Positions 9,664 through 18,667 of a stretch of DNA of 21,834 bases are shown in pieces. The translations under genes were made by a program, and so were the position numbers. The notes beneath the pieces are model-generated. The model searched no databases. It saw only the letters and a list, made by a program, of their open reading frames with translations, and was not told the origin of the DNA. The DNA lies in NCBI GenBank assembly GCA_027578815.1, contig JANBTH010000297.1, positions 1 through 21,834 on the forward strand, read 5' to 3'. Within the stretch, counting starts at the first letter, position 1; the number at the start of each line of letters is the position of its first letter. The stretch comes from Coemansia sp. RSA 1804 (taxonomy: Eukaryota; Kickxellomycota; Kickxellomycetes; Kickxellales; Kickxellaceae).

Positions 9664-10800
9664 TCAATGCTTTGGTGTATTTTTTATAGTATTGAATTTT
9701 TTTGTAATTTTTAGAATGGTATTATTGATATTGGTTAGTAATTGAGGTTCTTGTCCATTACAACATCAACATCCTGGTACAAATGCTATTATTTGTTTCT
9801 TTCTCTCTCTATAACTAATCCAATCTGTTTTGCTAAACGAGTGTAAGAATGGTGAAGATAAAAAGATACGTAGCAATGGAATGCAACTAAGAAAGGCATT
9901 TGTGGATATATTGGCTTCCACGTGCCATTGAGAACAAACAGCCACACCCTTCCTTTGTTAAATCAAGCAAGTAACCATGTGGAGAAAAAGAATAATAAAA
10001 AGACAGAAATAGAGTGCAAGTAGTTAGTAGGCTGAATGCTGGTTATTTGTCTATCTCTATCTCTACCGCTATCTGTCACATTCTCAGTTCAGCTGAATAT
10101 CTATATGTTTTCCCATCTTTTTCCACCTTCTTTATTCTGTATCTCCATATATGGCAAAACAAAAGGAAATAAGAGCTATCTAGTAGATGCTGCTGTCTCT
10201 TTGTTTCTGCAGCATGGTTTTATGTATGACTCCCTTTTTTTCTTCTTCATTTCTCGTTTTCTTTATCTCTATTCTCATTCTTATTCTTCTTTCTTCAAAG
10301 TTTGGTCTTCACATTGAATGCTAGTGGCGGAACATTGTTCCCTAATTTATTTTTGGCTCTTTCACTGCTGTATGCATGTATGCGGTGTATGTATTTAATC
10401 TTTTCCATTTCTTCCTTCTCTCTACCACCTGCTAGCTTGAAGTGAGAGAAAGAGAGAAACTAATAAATAAACAGAAAGAACGTTGTTTAAAGTCATTTAG
10501 TTTTAACTGGTCTTTTTTTCTATTTTTTGTTTTCTCTACCACATTACTATTGTCATTATTAACCATATTTACTTACTTACTTAAAGCGCTAACTGTTAGA
10601 TTATTACCTGAATATTATTTATTCAACAAAGCGGATTGTAACTGTCGCCTGCAGCAACAGCTCACATATACCCGGGGGTAACCTCAAGCACTTGCATATA
10701 TCCGAAACAAAGTAGGAGCAGCAGCAGTAGCAATAAAGCATAAGGTCTACTGATTGCAAGAACGGAAAACGCAGCACAAGGAAGGAGGTAATAAAAAAGT
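9664..10800. promoter_or_regulatory. Intergenic region: 3' flank of the GATA factor and promoter of the aminopeptidase
   Basis: Over 1.1 kb I see no gene. The longest frame (10036-10317) is T/C-rich low complexity without an identifiable domain. Notable content is a cluster of three AGATAG motifs on the minus strand within 10051-10075, an ACTT tandem run near 10570-10581, and AT-rich 3' sequence just after the GATA stop. An in-frame TAA at 10792-10794 closes the frame upstream of the aminopeptidase ATG. Confidence 0.45.
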
Positions 10801-13800
10801 ATGGCACTTGAACCAGATGCATCATCTAGCAACGGTGCGAGTGGCAGCAGCAGCAGCAGCAAGAAAAGTACCAGCGTCGACATTCTATTGAGCAGCAACA
10901 GCAACAGCAACATTAACGGTATCAAGAGTGGCGGCGGTGTCATTCCTGAAGAGGCGGAAACGCTGGAAATGGACAAAGAGAATGGTGTCGCAGAAGCAGC
11001 AGACAAGAGCACAATGAACAATAATGACAAGCGCAGGGTCTCAATGAAGAGCCACGGGAACGGTGGCTGGCAGAATGACCATGCTGCAAAAGTGGCTGCA
11101 TATGCAAATGACCTTTTGCCAACAACGCTGACTCCCACGCACTACAATATTCACCTGCAGCCAGACATTGACACTGGCGAAGTAGTTGGATCGGTTACGA
11201 TATCCGCTACAGTCAACGCGCAAACACAGGACATTGTGCTGCATGCGGCTAACAGCCTACATATCAAGCGGGTTACTGTGCGGCTGCTAGACACAGACAC
11301 TATAGATGCGCTGGTTGGCTGCATTAGCGACGGAATCACATACGATGCGCGCCTGGAAATGGCAAGCATAAGGCTGCCGACAGCACTTCAGGCAAACACA
11401 AGCGTCAGCATTGCCATTGCGTACAGCTGCAGACTAGGCGACAGCATGAATGGGTTGTACCGCTGCAAGTACCGCAACCGCGAGGGCGAGACAGCGTTTA
11501 TGCTGGCAACACAATTCCAAGCAAAGTTCGCACGCATGGTGTTTCCATGTTGGGATGAGCCGGCAGCCAAGGCGCGGTTCAAGCTGTCATTGACGGTGCC
11601 AGAGTCGCACACGGCGTTGTCAAACATGCCTGTCATTGCAACAGAGCTCCTAGACGGCGGGCGGTTAAAGAAAGTTCAGTTTGCGCAGACTCCGCCAATG
11701 TCGACGTATCTAGTGGCAATAGTGTCAGGAGAGCTTGGCTACATTGAAGGCGTTTCGCAAGGAGGGCCGCTGATTGCTGCAGGCGATTGCTGCAGCAAGC
11801 GGCAGGCGGTGCGGTGCCGCGTGTATACGGCTGCAGCGGATATCGACAAGGTGCGGTTCTCGCTGGAGACGGCGGTGCGAGTGCTGGAAGAACTGGCGGA
11901 GACGTTTGGAAGCGGGTATCCATTGCCGAAGCTGGATCTGGTAGCGGTGCCGGAGCTGGAGGCGGGCGGAATGGAGAACTGGGGTCTGGTTCTATTTCGC
12001 ACAGTGCGGCTGTTCATCACGGAGCAGACGAGTCTGTGGATTCGGCAGAAGGCGGTGTATGTGATAGCACACGAGCTGAGCCACCAGTGGTTCGGCAACC
12101 TTGTGACGATGGCGTGGTGGGACGATCTCTGGCTCAGCGAGGGCTTTGCCACGTGGATGGGAATACATGTCAGCGACCAGCTGTATCCGGAATGGCGGCG
12201 CTGGGACCATTTTGCTATTGAGGACCGCCAGGCAGCGCTGAGTGCAGACTCGCTGCGGTCGTCGCATCCGATTCAGGTGCCGATCAGCGGCAGCGCCGAC
12301 ATTGATCAGGTCTTTGATTCAATCACGTACTACAAGGGCTGTGCGCTGATCCGCATGCTGGGCGCACATCTGGGCGTGAGCGCCTTTATGGCTGGTGTGC
12401 GCAGATATCTGGCAGCTCACGCGTACGGCACAGCAACAACGGCGGATCTGTGGCAGGCGCTGCAGCGTGCGTCGGGCGAAGACGTTGCAGCGCTGATGCA
12501 CAGCTGGACCACGCGCGCCGGATATCCGGTTGTCAGCGTCGATGCCGACTTTGTGGCGGGACAGCTGAAGCTGCGCCAGAGCCGGTATCTGCACTCGGGC
12601 CCACCAACATCGGTGGAAGACAGCGTAGTGTGGTGGGTGCCGCTGGGCCTTCTGGTTAGCAATAGCAGCAAAAACAGCAGCAGCAAAAGTGGTAACGATA
12701 TTGATAACACGGATGGTTACAGCCGTGCGGCTATGCGTCAGCGCTGCGAGTGCGTTAACATCCCACACAGTGTGCGCTGGGTCAAACTCAACCACGCCAA
12801 TGCCGGATTGTTTCGTGTCAGCTACTCTGAAGCGGCGCTTCGGCGGCTGGCGCTGGAGATGGAGCGCGGCGGCGGCGAGCTGCAGACGCCTGACGTGGTT
12901 GGCATTCTCAACGACCTTGTTGCGCTGGTCGTCAGCGGCTACGCACGCACCAGCTCATTGCTGGGAATGCTGGGTTCCTTTGCGCGTGCTGCCGGCGACA
13001 GCTACGTGGTGTGGCAGATCATTGGCGCCTTCCTTGAGAGCCTGCATCAGACTTGGGCGGCACGTGCTCCGCCGTTTGTGCGCAAGTGCATTGTGAATCT
13101 GACACGCGCGCTGTTTGCGCCCAAGGCTGCTGCGCTTGGCTGGGCACACCGCGCTGAAGAAGGACCGCTTATTGCGCGCCTGCGCTCCATTGCTATTCCG
13201 CGCGCTGGCTGGGCTGGCGATGCCGCGGTTGTTGCCGAGGCGTGTCGTTTGTTTGACGAGCTTTACGCGCGCAATGACGATTGCTGCGAGTCGCCGCCAT
13301 TCCACCACGACTTTACTGCAGCTGTGCTGGAGATTGCCGTGCGCAGCGGCCCGAGCGAAAACCACGCGCGCGTACGCGAAATGTACGAGAACAGCCAGCG
13401 CTGGCGTCTGAGCGAAGACCAACGCATGGCGGCGCTGGGAGCGATGGCCTGTGCGCCTGCCGCCGATCTGAAGATTGCCACGCTGGAATACGCAATGTCC
13501 GACCGCGTGCTGCCGCAGGATCTCAACATCGTCATCGGCTTCATGGTCTCGCCCGCCGGAGCTGCAATCGCTGGAGATGAAAGCATCGCCAGCACCAAGC
13601 TTGTTCTGTGGAGGTGGTTTACTGCCAACTATCAGCGCATTGTTGCGCGCCTTGGCGAGAACTCTGCGCTGTTGGGCCATCTTGTTGGCGCCGTCGTCAG
13701 CGGCTTTGCCACTTGCGAAATGGCTGACTGCGTCGAGGCGTGGTTCGCCGACAAGCGCACCGCTGCCTTTGACCGCATGCTGCCGCAGTCGCTGGAGTTT

Positions 13801-13926
13801 GTGCGCGTGCGCGCTGCCTGGTACGACCGCGATGCTTCAGACGTAGCGCGCTGGCTAGGAGCTGACGGAGCTGCCAGCGACTATTCCTCAAGCGATGGCA
13901 ACCAGCGGCAGCAGCAACAGACATAG
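10801..13926 (+). CDS. M1-family zinc aminopeptidase (puromycin-sensitive / Aap1-Ape2 type)
   Basis: The predicted product is 1,041 residues, intron-free. It starts at the first ATG after an in-frame TAA (10792-10794). After about 100 low-complexity Ser/Asn/Gly-rich residues, the fold begins at LLPTTLTPTHYNIHLQPD. The exopeptidase motif reads GGMEN (389-393). The zinc site is HELSH (424-428) with the third ligand E447 in WLSEGFA, so HExxH-x18-E is intact. Y510 in SITYYKG is the likely transition-state Tyr. The C-terminal 400 residues form the helical ERAP1_C-like domain. All catalytic residues are present, so it should be active. It would remove N-terminal residues from peptides, probably in the cytosol because I see no signal peptide or membrane segment. 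The N-terminal extension makes it longer than the yeast relatives. The orthologous yeast gene cannot be chosen by eye. Confidence 0.93.
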   Translation: MALEPDASSSNGASGSSSSSKKSTSVDILLSSNSNSNINGIKSGGGVIPEEAETLEMDKENGVAEAADKSTMNNNDKRRVSMKSHGNGGWQNDHAAKVAAYANDLLPTTLTPTHYNIHLQPDIDTGEVVGSVTISATVNAQTQDIVLHAANSLHIKRVTVRLLDTDTIDALVGCISDGITYDARLEMASIRLPTALQANTSVSIAIAYSCRLGDSMNGLYRCKYRNREGETAFMLATQFQAKFARMVFPCWDEPAAKARFKLSLTVPESHTALSNMPVIATELLDGGRLKKVQFAQTPPMSTYLVAIVSGELGYIEGVSQGGPLIAAGDCCSKRQAVRCRVYTAAADIDKVRFSLETAVRVLEELAETFGSGYPLPKLDLVAVPELEAGGMENWGLVLFRTVRLFITEQTSLWIRQKAVYVIAHELSHQWFGNLVTMAWWDDLWLSEGFATWMGIHVSDQLYPEWRRWDHFAIEDRQAALSADSLRSSHPIQVPISGSADIDQVFDSITYYKGCALIRMLGAHLGVSAFMAGVRRYLAAHAYGTATTADLWQALQRASGEDVAALMHSWTTRAGYPVVSVDADFVAGQLKLRQSRYLHSGPPTSVEDSVVWWVPLGLLVSNSSKNSSSKSGNDIDNTDGYSRAAMRQRCECVNIPHSVRWVKLNHANAGLFRVSYSEAALRRLALEMERGGGELQTPDVVGILNDLVALVVSGYARTSSLLGMLGSFARAAGDSYVVWQIIGAFLESLHQTWAARAPPFVRKCIVNLTRALFAPKAAALGWAHRAEEGPLIARLRSIAIPRAGWAGDAAVVAEACRLFDELYARNDDCCESPPFHHDFTAAVLEIAVRSGPSENHARVREMYENSQRWRLSEDQRMAALGAMACAPAADLKIATLEYAMSDRVLPQDLNIVIGFMVSPAGAAIAGDESIASTKLVLWRWFTANYQRIVARLGENSALLGHLVGAVVSGFATCEMADCVEAWFADKRTAAFDRMLPQSLEFVRVRAAWYDRDASDVARWLGADGAASDYSSSDGNQRQQQQT

Positions 13927-14170
13927 TCTACTTTCTCTCTGCTTCTTTGCTCGCCATTGTTCACAAATAGGGAAGGGATGACGATGATTGCTAGTAGCAG
14001 CGAATCAGCAGCTGAGCAACTAACTACACAAAGTGCATAAATAATCTCATTCACCACGCCCAGCAGTCATGCAGGTTTTTTTTCTCTCTCCCTTTCTTTT
14101 CCACTTTCAATTTATTTTGTTTTACCTTTATTTGCCACCTTCTTCATCCTACTCTCCTAATTCATACAGA
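13927..14170 (+). promoter_or_regulatory. Aminopeptidase-RAD6 spacer with a possible leader intron acceptor
   Basis: This 244-bp spacer separates two genes on the same strand. A pyrimidine-rich tract (14073-14155) is followed by CTAAT (14157-14161) and TACAG (14165-14169), directly before the RAD6 ATG at 14171. That is the layout of a branch point and 3' splice site, so a leader intron is possible. No strong donor is visible (GTTTTT at 14075 is poor). Confidence 0.35.
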
Positions 14171-14623
14171 ATGTCCACCCCTTGCCGCCGCCGCCTTATG
14201 CGCGACTTTAAGAGGCTCCAGAGCGACCCGCCTGGCGGAATCTCTGGCGCCCCATGCCCCGACAACATAATGGTGTGGAATGCCGTCATATTCGGGCCTG
14301 CCGACACTCCCTTTGAGGACGGCACCTTCAAACTAGTGCTTACCTTTGACGAGTCCTACCCAAACAAGCCCCCGACTGTGCGTTTTGCCTCGCGAATGTT
14401 CCACCCAAATGTCTACGCAAACGGCGAGCTGTGTCTGGACATTCTGCAGAACCGCTGGTCGCCTACCTACGATGTTGCTGCTATTCTCACTTCCATCCAG
14501 AGCCTTCTCCACGACCCAAATGCCAACAGCCCTGCCAACGGTGAAGCCGCCACGCTGTACAGGGAGAATCGCAAGGAGTACACCCGCAGAGTGCGTGAGA
14601 CTGTAGAGGAATCCTGGGTGTAG
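14171..14623 (+). CDS. RAD6: Rad6/Ubc2 E2 ubiquitin-conjugating enzyme
   Basis: The predicted product is 150 residues. I chose MSTPCRRRLMRDFKRLQ because it matches the near-invariant Rad6 start; the in-frame ATG at 14069 would add 34 hydrophobic residues of leader. The UBC fold is complete: DNIMVWNAVIFGPADTPFED, YPNKPPTVRF, the HPN motif (residues 78-80) and active-site C88 in GELCLDILQNRWSP. It ends VRETVEESWV with no acidic tail, unlike budding yeast Rad6 and like the animal and fission-yeast enzymes. In the family, Rad6 pairs with Rad18 for PCNA, with Bre1 for histone H2B and with Ubr1 for N-degron substrates. The conservation makes the assignment very secure. Confidence 0.97.
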   Translation: MSTPCRRRLMRDFKRLQSDPPGGISGAPCPDNIMVWNAVIFGPADTPFEDGTFKLVLTFDESYPNKPPTVRFASRMFHPNVYANGELCLDILQNRWSPTYDVAAILTSIQSLLHDPNANSPANGEAATLYRENRKEYTRRVRETVEESWV

Positions 14624-14796
14624 CCTTAGCCGACCAATACTCGCCATACATCTCTTGCTTCTTTTTCTTTCTTGCTCTCTTTCTTGACATTACAACATAT
14701 AAATATTTCAATTTCTGCTCTATTTTGATTGCTAAGCTAGATAAAGTTGTTTTGCTAACGCTCATTAAGCCCACTGATGGGATTCTGGAACACCCC
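14624..14796 (+). other. RAD6 3' flank and start of the AT-rich island
   Basis: T/C-rich 3' UTR-like sequence runs to about 14,690. Base composition then drops to AT-rich and stays so to the window end. No canonical AATAAA is seen; the nearest relative is ATAAATA near 14,700. Confidence 0.4.
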
Positions 14797-15089
14797 TAGT
14801 TATGGAGCGGGTTTCTAAACCTTATTTTGGACAAACCTTCAATTTTAAATTGGCTACAACTTTATTAATATTTTTACTAGGAAAAAAGCTTTAGTATTCA
14901 TAGTCTTGTTCGTTTCTTTAATAAATTTTAAAATAAAGTATTATGATGGTCATAATTGACCTCTTCATCTGAAACTTTTTTGTTCCTTATAGCTTCCAGA
15001 TTTTCTTGGTCCCTACTAGATTGTATTTCCGCCATTGTTAATACTTGTTTATTAGGATATGCTGTTGTTATTTAGTGTATTTCAGATTA

Positions 15090-16250
15090 CATTAATGCTT
15101 TGCATTATCAATGAAAGGCCTCAGAAAATTTAATATTGTTTTTTTGAGCTTGATTTTGTCAACTGTTTTAGCAAACCATTGCAGTACCAGTCAGCCATAA
15201 AAACTTGATTGCTTTAGCCCCAAATTCTCCATAAGCTTCTTGCCACTCTTTGAATTTAATATGGTGTTACCTAATACTGGCATATCTGAAGGAAGAGCCT
15301 CTTTATTACCCTTAATTACAAAGTGAGATTATAGAGGCTTTTGACAATTTCTTGGAAATATGCCAGTAGCAAACCAACCAGACTTTATCTTCTCAGTTGT
15401 TACACTCTTTGCTCTTGCTTTAGCATAGCAATTAAGAAAACCAACTTTGCCAAAAAGTGCAGCATTGGACTTTTGCTTTTTTACACCAGCATTACTCTTG
15501 TAAAAGTGATTGACTGTGCTAAATACCCCTAGATCCAAAGACTGCAATACTTGGGAAATGTATGCAGGCAAGAAAAAAATAGATGTTGTTTAGATAACAA
15601 TAACTCATGGATTCATTGGTGGTATGAAAACCATGACTATTAACAATGAGAAGATGTGCCTCAAAAGGGTCCTTGGGGGCAGTTTATATTATTAAAATTT
15701 TGTCTATCCACTTCAAAGCAATGCCATTACTTGTCAAACCATTTTGGCTATAGGTAAAGTACCATGGCTTACTGAAGTGCTTCTTGAACCATTGGGTTTG
15801 AACCTTCTGGCATTTAAAAATAATTACTGGAGTGAGGCTCTTACCATCTACACTGATGAACTAAATTATCATTGTCCAGGTTCAATTGCTATTCTCTTTG
15901 ATAAAAACAGTTTTTGGTGAGTGCTTGCTGGTCTCAGTAATTAGTTTATTATTACCCTTTTCCTCCATTTTACTGCACTTGTCAACATTGTAAACATTTT
16001 TCTCTTAATCCAACCAATGGTATCAAGTAGGCTAAAAACTTGTTAATGTTACTGCAGGATGCTCCATTGATATGCTGTTAATAAATTTTTTGCCTATCTT
16101 TGTATTGATTTGTAGATTATGGTAAAGGAAATCAGACACCCATCACTTTCCAAGAGGCTTTGCATTACCTTGTTTTTTGTGAATATCCACAACAATTGAT
16201 CTTATGCAAGTGTAAGTTGGTGCAAGGCCAAGGTACTCTTAATGCATAAT
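15090..16250 (-). pseudogene. Degraded pogo/Fot1-like DDE transposase
   Basis: Translating the minus strand in pieces gives, in order: LGLAPTYTCIRS and KPLGK*WVSDFLYHNLQ (CENP-B-type helix-turn-helix, about 16,110-16,232); YNVDK (first catalytic Asp kept, 15981-15983); N*TWTMII*FISVDGKSLTP and VIIFKCQ; WYFTYSQNGLTSNGIALKW; LLIVNSHGFH (second catalytic position reads Asn, codon at 15639-15641); and LPAYISQVLQSLDLGVF (third Asp kept, about 15,520-15,571). The last open part ends at 15329, and weaker similarity may run on toward 15,090. There are at least four in-frame stops, one frameshift before LPAYIS and a lost catalytic residue, so it cannot be functional. Two TGA stops sit where the family has Arg, consistent with CGA to TGA decay. 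The family call rests on DDE_1 and HTH motifs. Confidence 0.85.
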
Positions 16251-16313
16251 ATACTAAATTAGACACTTTTTGTTGTTTTGAAAGTCATTGCTGGTTTCCA
16301 TGGTCTTGCTCTG

Positions 16314-16583
16314 TGTCACGCTTGTATCTGCGGCACACGTTTTAGCTGTGTTTACAGCTTGTGATAACATTTGCATTGTCACATGATTTTAGCGAAGATT
16401 AAATCATAAGGGAATTTAGCCCTGATTACAGCTGGCTTAGTAACAGGGCAGTTAAATACCCTGATGGAGACATTGCAAGTTATTACTTTTCTTTCTTTTC
16501 TTCAGTTTATTTTTAGTTTTATTCTTATTCAAAAACAGAGCAATATTATTCTAAGTTCCTCCTCCTCAGTCTAGTTCTTTACA
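16314..16583. mobile_element. Solo LTR of a retrotransposon (copy 1)
   Basis: This 270-bp unit begins TGTCACGCTTG and ends TTCTTTACA, i.e. TGT...ACA termini. It is flanked by a perfect 5-bp direct repeat CTCTG (16309-16313 and 16584-16588). A second copy lies at 20423-20698. The flanking duplication directly around one LTR shows it is a solo LTR produced by LTR-LTR recombination, and not the 5' half of an element reaching the second copy. It lies inside the pogo-like span, upstream of the transposase. The retrotransposon class (Ty1 or Ty3) cannot be told without internal sequence. Confidence 0.85.
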
Positions 16584-16848
16584 CTCTGTGTTTTTAACTT
16601 CTTCAGTTTAATTGTATACTGTGGTGCAAAAGACCATATCTTTTTGAAATTTCTCTTAATAATACTCCAACTATAGTATTATTTATAGTATTTAAAATAT
16701 GTATTTCTGTGTAGAGCAACACTGTAGTCTCATGTTAATAAAGTAAAAATAGCTTAAAATTGAAACCAGGAGAGTAGATAATGTAAAAAACTGTTGTGGG
16801 AAAAATTGTATCAAATTATTATTTTCTAGGTGTTCCACAACTAGAAAT

Positions 16849-18033
16849 GTCTTAGAACCACACCATTTGACCAAATTGTTAAAATTGTTCTACAGTAGCT
16901 ATAACATTGTAAATGTGTGTGCTTGAGATCTTAGTAATATAGAAATAAGTATTATTAATTGAAAACGTTGGAACTGCTGGTGGAAAATTGTCTGTGTAAA
17001 ACTCTCTGTGTTTCTGGGATTCGTCAGGGCTTTATATAGTCTGTGCATTGCTCGAGAACACATAATATTGGACCCTGACACTCATTCAGATGTGTCTTAG
17101 TCATGTGTCATTGTTAATATTGTTTATCATTTGGCTTCCCATGTTTGTTAGATCTGGATGATAGGAACAGAGTACCAGATTGCCATTGATAGGCAAGGTT
17201 AGGTTACAACAGTAGCATTAACTCTATACATATTAATTGACTCACAGCTGAAACAAATTAAATTACAATAATATAAGCAGTTTGCTATATTTAAATTTTT
17301 AATTAGTTTTATAAGATTGAAACTGCAATAATAATGATTATAAGATGTTTCTCCAGATAACTTGTGTATCAAAATATATTAACATAAAACTAATTAAAAT
17401 AGGTTAAAAGTAGATTAAGCAGAATAACACAGTACCAGTACAGAAGTTAAACTAAAATTGTGTAATGTTTATTGGATATTTAATAATAAATGGTAATGAA
17501 AGCTTATAAAAGTGTAAAGTTTGCATAATAAGTAACTATAAATGCCACCATGTAGTTAATCACATGTAACTGAATTATTGCATCTAATTAGTCAAAACCT
17601 AAATATCATATGTTGTGTTAACATTGCTTTCTATTGGTTGTTTAATGAAACCATATTAATTTAACACAATATAGTTTTAATATGTCCAAGTGTATAAAAT
17701 TAGACATATATGCCTGTAAAAGTGTGACACAAGTCATGTGTTGCCTTATTCAAGTATAATAAAAATTTAAATTAATATCACCTGATACACAGATTTTACC
17801 ACATGTCAAATCATGTGGTGGTGTGGCATGTACAACAGATAATTCAATCTATAAAATTTTATTTTATGTCCAATAAGTTGTTAAATACTAGAGCACATAT
17901 TTAAAGATATATAAAAGAAAGTAAAACCACATCAAGTTTTTATTGAATATAATCTATTTACTTAACTCAATATATTACAATTCTTCAGCATTCCAAATTG
18001 AAAGCACAAATAGATAAAAAATATATAATTACC
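16849..18033. other. AT-rich stretch with no recognisable gene
   Basis: About 1.2 kb of very AT-rich DNA with only short, stop-laden frames. The one clear local structure is a perfect 8-bp inverted repeat ACCACATG / CATGTGGT with a 6-nt loop at 17798-17819. I see no tRNA, no long repeat shared with the rest of the window and no transposase motif. Confidence 0.5.
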
Positions 18034-18150
18034 ATGGCAGATAATTACAATTATATATGTGGTTGTGGAAGATCATTTACCACTCAAAAAGATCTAAACA
18101 TACACAAGAGTCTATGCAATAGTCGTTCAAGCAGCAATAAAAAGGAGTAA
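18034..18150 (+). CDS. Small intact ORF with a zinc-finger-like Cys/His pattern (38 residues)
   Basis: The ATG lies in a good context (ACCATGG) and opens a 38-codon frame. The product contains YICGCGRSFTTQKDLNIHKS followed by LC, i.e. C-x-C-x12-H-x4-C, resembling a degenerate C2H2 finger, then a Ser/Lys-rich tail. I do not recognise the family. It is surrounded by decayed mobile DNA, so it may be the first exon or a leftover of a transposon protein: GTAAAA overlaps the stop at 18147 and could be a splice donor. It may equally be chance in AT-rich DNA, though Cys/His clustering in that order is unusual there. Confidence 0.3.
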   Translation: MADNYNYICGCGRSFTTQKDLNIHKSLCNSRSSSNKKE

Positions 18151-18175
18151 AAATGAATATATAAAAAATTTTAGC

Positions 18176-18461
18176 TGTTTGTTGCCCAGAGCAATGAGTG
18201 TGGACCATAGATTGGCAATTAATATTTATCAGCCCTGATAATTATACGCGACTCTTTATCATGAGTGATGATCTGTGATCGGTGTCTGACACTTAACATC
18301 CCCACAAAGGATAATAAGAATGTTATAAGCTGTATTGGACAATAAGCGCCAACGTATAAAAGCCGCGGCTTGTCCTGAATAGTAGTTTGATAGGTTTCCT
18401 TATAGTAAATAACATACTTTTTATATTCCACTTGAAACTTCATTGAAACAGATATCATATG
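18176..18461 (+). mobile_element. Candidate second type of solo LTR with internal TATA box
   Basis: A 286-bp segment starting TGTTTGTTGCCC is bounded by a 5-bp direct repeat TTAGC (18171-18175 and 18462-18466). It has visibly higher GC than its surroundings, a TATAAAA box (18355-18361) and an adjacent palindrome AGCCGCGGCT (18361-18370). An internal TATA box and this size fit an LTR. Against this, the right end reads ATATG and not CA, and no second copy is in the window. A minus-strand frame of 79 codons inside (18219-18458) has no recognisable domain and is probably fortuitous. Confidence 0.3.
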
Positions 18462-18466
18462 TTAGC

Positions 18467-18665
18467 CAATATATAAAAATAGTTGGAATTAAGTCCATTA
18501 AATATGTTTCAAATTTCACCAAACATGCAGTTTTGGTTGTCATGATTAACTTTATAAATAGAATAAAATGTTTTTTATTTTGAAGTAAATGCAAACAAAC
18601 ATTTTACTTCAGCATTTTCTCTCCCGACCTTTTTATAGCTAGTCTCATCCCATCATGCAGTGATC
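18467..18665. other. AT-rich spacer before the Tc1-like element
   Basis: No gene is visible. It holds a near-perfect inverted repeat around 18581-18610 (GAAGTAAATG ... CATTTTACTTC) and a short less AT-rich, pyrimidine-rich patch (18617-18660) just before the transposon end. Confidence 0.4.
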
Positions 18666-18667
18666 TA

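Larger units (their letters stand above)
14799..16841 (-). mobile_element. Candidate span of a decayed pogo/Fot1-like (Tc1-mariner superfamily) transposon, interrupted by a solo LTR
   Basis: The left end reads TAGTTATGGAGC (TA at 14797-14798). Read inward on the minus strand, the right end is TAGTTGTGGAAC (TA at 16842-16843): a short imperfect inverted repeat next to TA, as expected for this superfamily. Between them lies a pogo-type transposase relic on the minus strand. The span is 2,043 bp, or about 1.77 kb after subtracting the inserted LTR and one target copy, which is the usual size for Fot1/pogo elements. The transposase identity is firm. The exact ends are only tentative because the matching terminal stretch is about 12 nt with two mismatches. 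Confidence 0.45.

Noticed and set aside
10036..10317. 93-codon frame in the GATA-aminopeptidase spacer
   Set aside because: Composition is T/C-rich low complexity with no domain and poor start context; likely fortuitous.
15788..15803. GGGTTTGAACC resembling a tRNA B box
   Set aside because: No acceptor stem, A box or anticodon arm at the right spacing. The sequence is part of the transposase relic.
18219..18458. 79-codon minus-strand frame
   Set aside because: No recognisable motif. It overlaps a TATA-containing, possibly LTR-like segment, and its length is not remarkable.
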